A stretch of 64,000 bases of DNA from Pegoplata infirma (Eukaryota; Arthropoda; Insecta; Diptera; Anthomyiidae): positions 95,624,736 through 95,688,735 of the forward strand of contig OY992537.1 of NCBI GenBank assembly GCA_963921195.1. Direction: 5' to 3'. Below are positions 44,501 to 54,746 of the stretch, piece by piece (within the stretch, counting starts at the first letter, position 1; the number at the start of each line of letters is the position of its first letter). The position numbers and the translations under genes are program-made. Under the pieces are notes generated by a model, which was not told the origin of the DNA, did not search any database, and worked only from the letters and a program-made list of their open reading frames with translations.

Positions 44501-44545
44501 CCGGAAACGACCTGTCATTAAAACTAATTTAAAATTTAGTTGTAG
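41539..44545 (-). mobile_element. Non-LTR retrotransposon (Jockey/CR1-like), nearly full ORF2
   Basis: A poly(T) run of 20 at 41539-41558 marks the 3-prime poly(A) tail. A 3-prime UTR of about 55 bases follows, then one long frame. Endonuclease and reverse transcriptase are both present. No ORF1 (gag-like) and no RNase H were seen. The 5-prime side stops at the foldback element near 44543, so the copy is 5-prime truncated or cut by it. The tail abuts the right end of the 5.4-kb palindrome. Confidence 0.88.
41615..42820 (-). CDS. LINE ORF2, reverse transcriptase palm and C-terminal domain
   Basis: 401 codons from an internal Met, but the same frame is open back to the TAG at 42883 and includes DRQYGFRKRRST just after it. 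So this is the second half of one protein of about 980 codons. RT motifs: ALDISKAFDRVW (23-34, first catalytic Asp), GVPQGSVLSP (81-90) and FADD (111-114, in place of the common YADD). A thumb-like block has LDVLGMKI and WNKHVF. The C-terminal tail has RRNVGCVTLFYRYYHG and FKSNIHKHY. It copies the element RNA at the target site. Clade needs a phylogeny. Confidence 0.85.
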   Translation of the reverse strand: MMAFLSERWSRSIHQFGESKVVALDISKAFDRVWHDALISKLIAFGVSSDFSRFILSFLRDRSIRVVVDGVSSHRFRLNSGVPQGSVLSPTLFLIFINDLLSQTFNPIYSFADDSNICHSFSFDHRPSLVEVGRVRQIMNDTLNQDLLTISEWGLANRVDFNARKTQCCMLTHRRIVEPTLSSVSIGGIDIEESDSLDVLGMKIQCDVRWNKHVFQVSKEAFKCLGFLKRCKNYFTPTDLLNIYTTYIRPKMEYNSHIWAGASESILKLLDRVQRRASKLINDSRVSNSIDSLEHRRNVGCVTLFYRYYHGKCSAEISELIPRARVFVRNTRLSSRAHPFVVDCPVYRTTHYRENSFISRTIRMWNILPVEVFPVNYNLEKFKSNIHKHYSLYPPSHNLFS

Positions 44546-44566
44546 GGTCATTATTAGTGAAATCAA
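42881..44566 (-). CDS. LINE ORF2, endonuclease and start of reverse transcriptase (ends at TAG)
   Basis: 561 codons to an amber stop at 42881-42883. An APE-type endonuclease that nicks target DNA is visible: FCNIRGL (about residues 25-31), ALCETQ (51-56, catalytic Glu), YRSPNA (126-131), GDFNVH (163-168) and GNSDHS (236-241). A linker follows, then RT fingers with SPGPDGIP (477-484), PIPKKG (523-528) and NYRPIS (535-540). The first 16 codons read through the neighbouring foldback terminus and a short AT stretch, so the natural start is more likely the Met at residue 17 (MTGRFRLDFC, 44518). The RT continues in the same frame after the stop. Confidence 0.85.
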   Translation of the reverse strand: MISLIMTLQLNFKLVLMTGRFRLDFCNIRGLRANFLSVYAHIRFHRPNIFALCETQVSEDADPQDFHLPGYHLLSLFIFHRGLAVYVRNDVVYQCQGRLGTSDPKFNCLWVKFGIGSHALYFGFLYRSPNATGEDTFNGFDTLSDNITEILASCPSAEVVVAGDFNVHNSSWLRHSSHTTPDGQYVELFAAHNHLTQLVDEPTHNACVEGQQQNTLDLFLTSHPEKYEVKVLDPLGNSDHSTISASFSYSALQSVFRPATKRSVYIYEKARWVELNEFFRQFNWKLCFLDGNVDAAAEMVGNVIMLGMKKFIPSKLISVKSKDKCWFNQTCRNAVRSKEEAFRNWRDDKNDNSDMLRKQARTNCARVLRREKLLYEQRLRAKVLSAPRGSKSFWSFVKRVRDNASSSIPTLIKDDQVFTDPVDKANLFADLFARNSFLPEGDQPLPELERVSSTMPKIFFRARAVKRVLEDLNVNKSPGPDGIPALVLKQCSSALARPLANLFSFSLRKGTYPSCWKVANVQPIPKKGASSKPENYRPISICSTLSKVMESMVNHHLVDYL

Positions 44567-46515
44567 TCATGAATATTCTTGACCCCCTCCGATATTGATG
44601 AAATTTGATTAAGTTCTTACACTACGTAAAAAACTAACAAATGCAAATTTTCAGCCCTCTAAGTCAACAGGGGCCGAAAATACGGAGGGTCAAAATTTCC
44701 CCCAAAATCTCCCAGTCGCGACACTTTGTACCGTAAAAACTTAATATCGTTGGTTCTATTATAGCTAGAAAGCCCATTTTTGGTTTGTTTTGAAGCTCAT
44801 AATATGCTCTATAAGACCTACCATAACCAAAAAATTTTCGAAAAAAAGTAAGGGTTACCTCCCTTATTTTAAGGTCGTGATAAACGGAGGAGAAAATGGG
44901 GATGATGGTATCCCCCGATTTTTTTTTACTTGATAAACTTATAGAAAAAGTCCTAAAGAACATACTCTAAAATTTTTAAGTTGGGACAACAATGGGATCA
45001 CTCAAAATCAAAATTTTTCACAATTTCCCTTAAAATCTCCAAATCGCAACACTCTTGAACCTTAAAAATTTAATATCATATGTGCTATTGTAGCTACAGA
45101 GTCCATTTTTATTTGTTTTAAAGCTTATAGTACGCTCTACAATACCTACCTTAACCAAAAAATTTTAGAAAAAAAGGAAGGGTGCTTCCCTTATTTAAAG
45201 GTCGTGGCAAAGGGTGGATGAAATGGGGGGAAAGTATCCCCCGATTTTTTTTTTACTTGGTATTCTCAAAGTGCAAGCCCTAATGAACATATCCTAAAAT
45301 TTGTATGTTGGGACAACAATCAGATCGACCAAAATCAAAATTTTTCACAATTTCCCCCAAAATCTCCAAATCGCGACACTCTTGCCCATTACAAATTTAA
45401 TATCGTGGACTGTATTGTAGCTACAGAGTCCATTTTTGGTTTGTTTTAAAGCGCTTAATATGCCCTACAATATTACTATTACAAAAAAAAAATAAAAAAA
45501 ATTAGGGGTGCCTTTTGTATTATAAGATCGTGGCAAGGGGTGGGGGAAATCGGGGGATAGTATCCCCCAATTTTTTTTTTTGCCTTTTTTTTTTGTTTTA
45601 AAGAGTAAGTTCTAGAGAGCATATCCTGAAATTTTTATCTTGGGACTCCAATGGCAGGCGCAAGAATGTCGCGATTTGATGATTTTGGGGGAACATTTTG
45701 AAAAATTTTGATTTTGGTCGATCCCATTGTTGTCCCAACATAAAAATTGTAGACTATGTTCATTAGGACTTGCACTTTGAGAATCCCAAGTAAAAAAAAA
45801 ATCGGGGGATACTTTCCCCCCATTTCCTCCACCCTTTGCACGACTTTCAAATAAGGGGGGCACCAATATCTTTTTTTTGGAAAATTTTTTGGTTTTGGTA
45901 TGTCTTGTAGAGCGTATTATAAACTTTAAAACAAAAAAAAAATGGATCTGTAGCTACAAAAGCACTTATGATATTAAATTTTTAAGGTTAAAGAGTGTTG
46001 CGATTTGGAGATTTTGGGGAAAATTGTGAAAAATTTTGATTTTGAGCGATCCCATTGTTGTCCCAACTTAAAAATTTTAGAATATATTCTTTAGGACTTT
46101 CTCTATAAGATTATCAAGTAAAAAAAAAATCGGGGGATACCATCCTCCCCATTTTCTCCTCCGTATATCTCGACCTTAAAATAAGGGAGGTAACCCTTAT
46201 TTTTTTCGCAAATTTTTTGGTTATGGTAGGTCTTGTAGAGCATATTATGAGCTTCAAAACAAACCAAAAATGGGCTTTCTAGCTATAATAGAACCAACGA
46301 TATTAAGTTTTTACGGTGCAAAGTGTCGCGACTGGGAGATTTTTGGGGGAATTTTGACCCTCCGTATTTTCGCCCACTGTTTACTTAGAGATCTGAAAAT
46401 AAGTGTGCGTCAGTTTATCACTTAGTGTTACAATTAAACCAAATTTCATCAAAATCGGAGGGGGTCACGAAAATTTTTAGCTATTTTTGATTGATTTCAC
46501 TAAGACTGACCCTGT
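44543..46515. mobile_element. 2-kb foldback element
   Basis: TAGGGTCATTATTAGTGAAA at the left faces TTTCACTAAGACTGACCCTG at the right. Further in, GACCCCCTCCGAT and ATCGGAGGGGGTC are inverted. Each arm of about 930 bp contains diverged tandem units of about 310 bp (marked CGGGGGATA, GGGACAACAATGGGATC and AGCCCATTTTTGGTTTGTTT). The centre is near 45630. Non-coding; the short frames in it are not genes. hAT-like ends are possible, but no 8-bp duplication was found. Confidence 0.8.
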
Positions 46516-46559
46516 AGCAAGAGTTTTTAAAATTATAAAATAAACAATGCAGTTTTTGT

Positions 46560-49500
46560 TTGTTTTTAATTTCATTAGTAATTTGCAAAATTTAGTAAAA
46601 TTTGCTGAATTTTAATCAAATTTGTTGAAATTCACTGAAAATTTGTTGAAGTTACCCGAGTAAAAATAATTTAATGTGATCTTATATAATTTTATATAGT
46701 CATATTATTTCATATATGATCATGTGTGACACTATGTATTGCAAGATAAATTTATATAATAAATTTTGATGTGGGATTTTTTTAAGATATCGCCATACAT
46801 AACTATATGTTGTAACATCTGGTCCCATGCATCATTTTAAATTTCTAAAAGTTTTACATGAAATTTTATATGCCTCCATTATTTTTTTAATTTTTTTAAG
46901 TTTTTTCCAAGAACATATTTTTATCGCAAATATTTTCAAAGTGTTTTATATAAAATTTCATATGACTTCATATTTTTTTAGTTTCTAAGATTTTTCCAAG
47001 CACCACTTTTTTATCACGAATATTTTCTAAGTGTTTTATATAAAATTTTATATGACTCCAATTTTTTAATTTTTTCTAAGTTTTTTTCAAGAAACATTTT
47101 TTATCGCAAATATTTTCTAAGTGTTTTATATAAAATTTTATATGACTCCATTTTTTTAAATTTTTCTAAGTGTTTTATATAAAATTTAACATGACTCCAT
47201 TTTTTGAAATTTTTCTAAGTTTTTTTCAAGAACAACTTATTTTTATTATTTTAATTTTTTAACTTTTTATTAAAAACTAAAAAAAACATCCGATTTATAA
47301 AATTGTATAAATTTTAATATAATTGGATATAATTTTATATCATTGGATTAGACCAAAACTCGTATCAAAGTCGATATAAAGTTATATAAACTGATATTAT
47401 TAGATATTATTCGATCAAATCTTATGAAACCATTTTTCGTATAAGATTATATCAAAATAGACACGAACCCATATTAAATTATATATTGTGTCATATCAAT
47501 TTTTTTACTCGGGTATTTAAAATTTCATAAAAATTACTAAAAGTTAAGGAAATTCGGTTAAATTAAGTAAAATTTGTTTAAAACTAGTAAAATTTTTGAA
47601 ATTTAATAAAATTTCTTGAAATTTTTCAAAATTTGTTAAAATTTAGTAAAATTTGTTAAAATTTATTAAAATTTTTTGAAATTTAGTAAAATTTGTTTAA
47701 GTTTAGTAAAATTTGTTAAAATTTATTTGAATTTTTTGAAATTTAATAAAATTTTTTGAAGTTTAATAAAATTTGTTGAAATTAACTAATATTTGCTAAA
47801 AATTACTAAAAGTTTTTGAAATTTAGTTAAATTTTGTTAAATTTTTTTGATATTTTGTAAAATTTTTTGAAATTTTGCAAAAAAAATGCTACCATTACTT
47901 CCGGCCGTGCTCAGGGCAAATGAGGTGGTGTTCTTGTCTCCATTGAAATTGGACGAAGCCAGCCACTATAAAATTTAGGTAGCTGCAAATTTTCGAATAC
48001 CAATTAAACAGACGGAAAAGAAACAAAAAAAATAAAGTAAAGAAAGAAGATGTAAAAGACAAACCCTAACAAACATAAATACATTTAGTAAAAAAAACAA
48101 TAAAATTAATAATTTTTTTTGGTTTGTTTTTAATTTAATAATTCGCAAAATTTAGTCAAATTTGCTGAACTTTAATCAAATTTGCTGATATTCACTAAAA
48201 ATTTGTAAAAATAATTTAAAATTTCATAAAAATTACTGAAAGTTAATGAAATTCAGTTCAATTTCTTAAAATTAAGTGAAATTTGCTTAAAACTAGTAAA
48301 AATTTTTTGAAATTTAGTAAAATTTTTTGAAATTTAGTTAAATTTGTTGAAATTTTTTGAAATTTAGTTAAATTTGTTGAAATTTAGTTAAATTTGTTGA
48401 AATTTTGTAAATTTTTTTTTTTTTGAAATTTAGTAAATTTTTATTAAATTTAGTAAATTTTTTTGAAATTTGGTAAAATTTTTTGAAATTTTGTAATATT
48501 TGTTGAAATTTTGTAAAATTTTTTGAACTTTAGTAAAATTTCTTGAAATTTTTCAAAGTTTGTCGCCATTTAGTAAAATTTTTCGAAATTTGGTAAAATT
48601 TTTTGAAATATAGTAAAATTTCTTGAAATTTAGTAAAATTTGTTAAAATTTATCAAATTTGCTGAATTTTAACCAAATTTGTTGATATTCACTAAAAATT
48701 TGTTAAAATAATTTAAAATTTCATAAAAATTACTGAAAGTTAATGAAATTCAGTTCAATTTCTTAAAATTAAGTGAAATTTGCTTAAAACTAGTAAAATT
48801 TTTTTGAAATTTAGTAAATTTTTTTTGAAATTTAGATAAATTTGTTGAAATTTTTTGAAATTTAGTTAAATTTGTTGAAATTTAGTTAAATTTGTTGAAA
48901 TTTTGTAAATTTTTCTTGAAATTTAGTAAAATTTTTTGAAATTTGGTAAAATTTTTTGAAATTTGGTAAAATTTTTTGAAATTTGGTAAAATTTTTTGAA
49001 ATTTGGTAAAATTTTTTGAAATTTGGTAAAATTTGTTGAAATTTTGTAAATTTTTTTGAAATTTAGTAAAATTTCTTGAAATTTAGTAAAATTTCTTGAA
49101 ATTTTTCAAAGTTTGTCAACATTTAGTAAAATTTTTCGAAATTTGGTAAAATTTGTTGAAATTTAGTAAAATTTCTTGAAATTTAGAAAAATTTCTTGAA
49201 ATGCAGCAAAATTTGTTGAAATTTAGTAAAATTTGTTGAAATTAAAATTTTTTTTTTTAAATTTAGTAAAATTTGATGATATTTTGTAAAATTTTTTTGA
49301 AATTTAGTAAAATGAAGTAAAATTTGTTGAAATTTAGTAAAGTTTGTTAAAGCTTAAAATAATTTGGTAAAAATTGTTAAGTTTGAAATTTCGTTAAATT
49401 TGCTTAAAAAAAATTTAGTTAAATTTGTTGAAATTTACTAAAACTTGTTAAGATTTACTCAAATTTGTTGAAGTTCAATAACATTTTTAAAAATTAACTA

Positions 49501-49660
49501 AAATTTTTGGAAATTAACTAAGATTTGTTGATAAAATTTAGTAAAGTTTGTTAAAATTTAGAACAATAAATTGTTGAAATTTGTTAAATTTGCTAAAATT
49601 TTGTTAAATTTGTTAAAATTTATTAAAATTTATTGAGATTAACTAAAATATCAATAAGAT
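46560..49660. repeat. 20-bp satellite GAAATTTAGTAAAATTTGTT, block 2, with higher-order repeats
   Basis: Diverged 20-bp units as in block 1. A distinctive phrase (AATTTAAAATTTCATAAAAA, later GCTTAAAACTAGTAAAA) recurs at about 47516, 48218 and 48706, showing larger duplicated modules. Units are most alike near 48930-49040, where TTTTTTGAAATTTGGTAAAA repeats nearly perfectly. It is interrupted by 46655-47513 and by a non-satellite island at 47884-48010. Confidence 0.85.
46655..47513. mobile_element. 859-bp TA-flanked element, CCCGAGTAAAAA ends
   Basis: CCCGAGTAAAAATAATTT and AATTTTTTTACTCGGG are inverted, flanked by TA on each side. The interrupted satellite reads GTTGAAGTTA|insert|TATTTAAAATTTCAT. 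Uninserted modules at 48210 and 48700 read AAAATAATTTAAAATTTCAT. The interior has about 50-bp tandem units with TTTTATATAAAATTTTATAT and ATGACTCCAT. Confidence 0.85.
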
Positions 49661-50379
49661 TTGTTTTATTATTTTATAAATTAATTTAATATTGCAAATA
49701 TCATAAATTATAGGACAAAAATTTCTTGTAATCTTTATTTTTAAAAGAAAACAAACTTTAAAATATAATTTTTTAAATTTATTTTAATTGAAAAAAATTT
49801 TAAAAAATACATGTACGATGTACATGATTAATGTTACATTAATTGACTTTCACTTCCTTTCAATTTCAATTTATGAAAAATTTTGAAAAAAAAATACAAC
49901 AAAATTTTTACGATTATATGATGATGATGACGATATTATCAGGCTTAAAATGAGTGGTGTGAGTAGAGGTATGAGTTGTAAGTAGCCATAAGTTGCATGA
50001 AATGTGTGTTAAATTTTTAGACAATTTTAACACAATTTAGTTTTTTTTTTTCTGTAAAATGGAACGATGATGACGATGAAGTTAATTTAGTTTTTTTTGT
50101 TTCTTCTGGTAGATTAGCGTGACTGACATTAAAGTGAATTTAATTGAATTGAATTGTGTAGAGGAGGAATTTAACTATTTAAAAATAAAAACAAAAAGAA
50201 AATTAAAGTAAGTCAATTTAAAAAAAAATAAAAAATATTATATGAAATTTTTAGACAAACGAGGAATATGTAATCCAAGAACGTTTAAAAGATTAAGGTG
50301 CTAGATTAGTAATCTCTGAAATTACAATTGAAAGAGAAACTCCGTTGAAAAGTCTGTAAAACAACTTTTAGTTTGAAAT

Positions 50380-50890
50380 TGGTACAGTCCAATCCCTTAG
50401 AAACGGATTTTCCAAAAAGAAAATTTTCTAGAATTTATTTACACTGAAGGATATTAAATTTAAAATTTCAAGCCTCTAGGATAATTTTTTCAGAAAATAT
50501 AAAAAGTACCAAAACTACACTTCTTTACACCTTTAGTAACGGAATTTCCAAAAACAATCTTTATGCAGAATGAGATTTGTTTACCGAATGATCCTTCATT
50601 CCAAATATCATGCTTCTGGGACCAATATTTCAGGAAATATAAAAGTACCAAAGGAACACTTTTTTATCCCGTTTACCCCCTAAGAAACGAAATTTCCAAA
50701 AAGTACTATTTCCAAAAAGTGCTTTTTCCAGAATGTTTTTTTTAACCGAAAGATCCTACATTCCAAATTTAATGCAGGTATGATCCTTTTTTTAGAAAAT
50801 ATAAAAAAAGTACCAAAAGTACGCTTTTCACCCCTTTTACGACCCTTTGAAATGGAATTTCCAAAAAGTACCTTTCGTTTCGGTTTGTTT
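50380..50890. repeat. Diverged 145-bp satellite units, locus 3
   Basis: AAATATAAAAAGTACCAAAA, ACGGAATTTCCAAAAA and GATCCTTCATTCCAAAT recur two to three times with loose spacing. Related to 23600-24250. Confidence 0.6.
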
Positions 50891-50936
50891 CGTTTCTTCC
50901 TCGAAAACCTGGTTTCGGTTGGTCTTTATAAATTAA
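50880..50936. repeat. Remnant end of the TAGAGTCCGACC hAT element
   Basis: CTCGAAAACCTGGTTTCGGT followed by TGGTCTTTATAAATT matches the right terminus of copies 1 and 2. The left end is missing. Confidence 0.55.
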
Positions 50937-50939
50937 CAA

Positions 50940-51120
50940 ACTTTTAGCAGGTTTTTCTGCTAAAATGGATATTTTAACTTAATTTTCAGTCATTCAGTTT
51001 TAACAAATAAAAGAACTTTTTCTGTAACTTTACTGATTCTGTTTGCTGAATTTAACAAATATTTTTGTGCAAATTTGACCGAATATTTTGCAATTCTACA
51101 GAAATTATTTGTTGTTATTT
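50940..51120 (-). repeat. Dispersed AT-rich repeat with CAGTAAAC motifs, inverted copy
   Basis: CAGTCATTCAGTTTTA and CTTTACTGATTCTGTTTGCTGA are inverse to blocks in 29049-29280. Confidence 0.5.
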
Positions 51121-51579
51121 CTTTTTAGGATTTTTTTAAAATTTAAGTGATTAAGCCTAAAAATTTTAAAAATGTAAAAAAAAGTCGCGCAGATTATTTT
51201 ACTAATTTCAAAGAAATATGTAGATATCATGTTTTCAAGACAAATTTCTAAATGTTTTTACCATGATAATGTTTTTAGGCTGGTGTCTAAATTTAAAAAT
51301 GATGCAGGACGCCACCTCAGTTTGACTATACAAGCTACCGAATCACAAAAAAAAAAAAAATAAGAATTACTGTTTTCATTTTCTTCATACCAAAAAGGTT
51401 TGTAACTTGGATAATAATTTACATGCTGGTGAAGAAAACCGTTTCTCACCAGCTGTTGTAAAAAAAGTAACATGACTTTTTTTCAATTTTTTCATCAAAA
51501 ATTTTTTTTTAACATGATAATGTTTTTAGGCTGGTGTCTAATTTTAAAAAAGTTGCAGGTTGCCACCTCAGTTTGACTA

Positions 51580-51840
51580 CACTCAAAATAATTCTACAGT
51601 AAAAGGTTTAGTAAGTGATTTTGTACTTAAATCTACTAATAATTTACTAATTACCAGTAGTACAGTAGTTTTTTAGTATCTTCAAAGTACTAAAATTAGT
51701 AATTTTTACTGGTTTTAAATAATATTAGTAAAAAATTTTAGGATTGATTACCAACGCCTGCACTAGATCATTTTGGACTAAAAAATTAGTACTTTAGTTA
51801 AATTTTTTGTTATGAATACCTACGTTTTTTTTTTTGAGTG
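51580..51840. mobile_element. 261-bp TA-flanked element, CACTCAAAA ends
   Basis: CACTCAAAATAATTC and TTTTTTTTTGAGTG, flanked by TA. The duplicate unit near 51331 is unoccupied (GTTTGACTATACAAGCTACC versus GTTTGACTA|insert|TATATAAGCTAAC). The body has AAATTAGTA/TACTAAA motifs. Confidence 0.85.
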
Positions 51841-52109
51841 TATATAAGCTAACAATTAACGAAAAAGAAAACAAGAATTACTATTTTCATTTTCTTAAAA
51901 CCAAAAATTTAAATAACTTGGGTTTGTAACTTGGATAATAATTCACCTCGTGGTGAATAAACCCGTTTTTCACCAGCTGGTGAATAAAAAGTAACATAAT
52001 TATTTTTCAACAAAAAAAAAATTTTTTTCATCAAATTTTTTTTTTTTTCATCAATTTTTTTTTTTTCATCAATTTTTTTTCCGTAAAATTTTTTTTTCCA
52101 TCAAATTTT

Positions 52110-52427
52110 TTTTATACCCTCCAACCACAGTATGGGGGTATACTCACTTTGTCATTCCGTGTTAACGCATCGAAATATCGGTCTAGGACCCCATGAAGTA
52201 TATATTTTATTGATCAGTGATCGATTCTAAGACATTCTAGCGATGTCCGTCCGTCTGTCCGTCTGTAGAGGACACGATACAGTCCAAAATAAAAGAGCTA
52301 GACTTCCGAAGTTTGGCACGAATATGTCTTATATTCCTAGGCAGGTTAAGTTCGGAAATGGGCAAAATCGGACCAAGGGTAAAAAAGTTCCCCTGGGAGA
52401 ACTAAACCAACCTAAGAAAAACCGCAT
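52110..52427 (+). mobile_element. ATACCCTCC dispersed element, copy 7, 3-prime truncated
   Basis: ATACCCTCCAACCACAGTAT, CGAAATATCGGTCTAGGACC, GATGTCCGTCCGTCTGTCC and TAGGCAGGTTAAGTTCGGAA in order. It breaks off after AAAAACCGCAT without the terminal hairpin. Confidence 0.75.
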
Positions 52428-52605
52428 AAATTTTAATAACTTGGGTTTGTAAATTGTATAATAATTCACCTCGTGGTGAATAAAACCGTTTTTCACTAGC
52501 TGGTGAATAAAAAGTAACATAATTATTTTTCAACAAAAAAAAAAAAAAAATTTTATTCATCAAATTTTTTTTTTCATCAATTTTTTTTTCCATCAAATTT
52601 TGTTT

Positions 52606-54089
52606 ATACCCTCCAACCAAAGTATGGGGGTATACTTAGGGTGACCATTTTTTTCTGAACTCAAATCAGTACGCCCAAGCTTTTACGTTTATATTTTCGT
52701 GAAATACCTCTCTAAAAACTCTTTTCTATGGCATAACACTGATAATTTTTTCAACACTCAAAAAAATTCGGTTTAACTAGCAAACTTGGGGCAATTAGTA
52801 TTTTAGTAAAAACAACTGTTTGAAAAGAGCTGTTTAAAAACTACTGCCTTAAACTGTTGTCGTTATTTTGCAAAAAATTTAACTGACTTCAAACAACTTC
52901 ATTTGAATGTTGATCGTTGATCAGTGCAGAAATTATAACAAACAAAAACCCACAGGTTTTGAGTTTAAGAAAATCCCTTAAATTCTGAGGACTTTTTCGC
53001 ATAAGTTTTGATAACTCTGTCTTTTATAAAACTTCCCAGATAAAAAGCACATGTTTTTTAAATAGCGACTGATGTTCTGAGTGATTTGTCCAATAAATTC
53101 TTAAGACATTACCTCATCGAACATCTCAGAATCATTTGAATTGTTGCAGTTACATTATATTTCTAAAAATATAAAAAATCCATCATCCCGTGAACTTTTC
53201 GTTTAGAAAACCTCACAGATTATGGGCGTCTTTTCATATAAACCTTTTCATATTTATAGGATCAAAATAACCTTATGCTCAGATACATTTTTGCGTTAAT
53301 GAACCTCTTGATTCACGAACTCTAAACTTTTTAGAATTGATTTAACTCAAATTATCTCTTTGTCATAAGTTATAAAAAACTACTCCGATGACTTATTTTA
53401 TGGAAATTCAAATTTTTGTATAAAATTTTAGAAGAAAATTATTTTTTTTGCTAAAATGGTTAAAAATCAGTACAATCAGTACATATTTCAAAAAATCAGT
53501 ACAAATCAGTACAACGTCTTTTGATCAGTACACGTGATCAAAAATCAGTACATGTACTGATCAAATCAGTACGTATGGTCAGCCTAGGTATACTCACTTT
53601 GTTATTCCGTGTGTAACGCATCGAAATATTGGTCTAGGACCCCATAAAGTATATATTTTATTGATCAGTGATCGATTCTAAGACAATCTAGCGATGTTCG
53701 TCCGTCTGTCCGTCTGTAGAGGACACGATGCAGTCCAAAATAAAAGAGCTAGACTTCCGAAGCTTGGCACGAATATGTCTTATATTCCTAGGCAGGTTAA
53801 GTTCGGAAATGGGCAAAATCGGACCAAGGGTAAAAAAAGTTCCCCCTTGGAGAACTAAACCAACCTAAGAAAAACCGCATTTTTTGCAGGGTTTTTTGTA
53901 TATTTACTAAGCAAATGCTACATTCTTATCTCAAAATCGCAAGGGGAAGGTGCTCCCTAACGTCTCCCACCAACCCCCCCCCCCCCCCCCCCAAAAAAAG
54001 GCGCCCCTGGATTTGTTTTATATTGTTTTTTTACATTTTGGAGGGTATAAAAGATTCGGCACAGCCGAATGTATCACTCTCACTTGTTT
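52606..54089 (+). mobile_element. ATACCCTCC dispersed element, copy 8, split by a hAT element
   Basis: ATACCCTCCAACCAAAGTAT leads to GGGGGTATACT, then the insert at 52637-53586, then GGTATACTCACTTTGTTATT and the usual landmarks to the hairpin ATTCGGC-ac-GCCGAAT and CTCTCACTTGTTTT. Without the insert it is about 530 bp and nearly identical to copy 7 in its first half. Confidence 0.8.
52637..53586. mobile_element. 950-bp hAT-type element, TAGGGTGACC ends
   Basis: TAGGGTGACCATTTTTTTC and ACGTATGGTCAGCCTA are inverted ends. The 8-bp target duplication GGTATACT is at 52629-52636 and 53587-53594. Uninserted copies of the host element read GGGGGTATACTCACTTTG. The right subterminal part carries repeated AAATCAGTACA motifs. 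No transposase frame. Confidence 0.9.
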
Positions 54090-54133
54090 TTCATCAATTT
54101 TTTCATCAAACTTTTTTTCATCAAATGTTTTTT

Positions 54134-54746
54134 ATACCCTCCACTTAGTGATAGAGGGTATATATAAGTTTGTCATTCCGTTTGTAACTCATCGAAATAT
54201 TGGTCTGGGACCCCATAGAGTATATATATTCATGATCCCCGATCGATTTCAAGACATTCTAGCGATGTCCATCTGTCCGTCTGTCTGTGGAAATGGTGAT
54301 CACGGCCAAAATATTACACGAAGATGACTGAAACTTAACATATTTATTAGAAGTTCTCCCGAGCAGTTTGGTATTGCATTTGAGCGATATCGGTTCAGCG
54401 GTTCAAAAGTTATGAACGAAAATGTAAGGGCACCTCAAAAATTTTAGTACATTCAACATAACCTAAAAATACAAAATGCTTTAATTCGGCTGCTGGTTGA
54501 CATATGTGAACACAATTGAACACAAAATGGTATTTAAACAAGTACGAACATGTTTTTTGACAAAAAAAGAAAAAAAATCGCGTTTTTTTTTTTTTTTACC
54601 AAATTTTTTTTTTGTTTTTTTTCAAAAAAAAATTTTTTTTTCAAAAGTAATTTCCTTTTAAAAACAGTTTTTTTGCAAAAGTATTTTTGAAATGCTGGAG
54701 GGTATCACTACATTCGGCAAGGCCGAATTTAACTTTTTTACTTGTT
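54134..54746 (+). mobile_element. ATACCCTCC dispersed element, copy 9
   Basis: ATACCCTCCACTTAGTGATA, CATTCTAGCGATGTCCATCT, then a divergent middle with GCAGTTTGGTATTGCATTTG, ending GGAGGGTATCACTACATTCGG, hairpin ATTCGGC-aa-GGCCGAAT and CTTGTTTG. It is closer to copy 10 than to copies 1-3. Confidence 0.75.

Larger units (their letters stand above)
51250..52600 (+). repeat. About 250-bp tandem duplication, three copies with insertions
   Basis: Copy 1 is 51250-51510 (GATAATGTTTTTAGGCTGGT ... AACTTGGATAATAATTTACA ... TCACCAGCTG). Copy 2 is 51511-52020, enlarged by the element at 51580-51840. A third partial copy is 52427-52600. Poly(T)CATCAAA runs separate the copies. An ATACCCTCC element (52110-52427) sits between copies 2 and 3. 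Confidence 0.7.

Noticed and set aside
44664..46380. Short frames in the 2-kb foldback
   Set aside because: They fall in inverted tandem units and are not conserved between the arms.
52747..53580. A CACTCAAAA element inside the TAGGGTGACC hAT element
   Set aside because: An ACACTCAAAAAAATTC start is seen near 52754, but no matching GAGTG end with TA was found before the hAT terminus.
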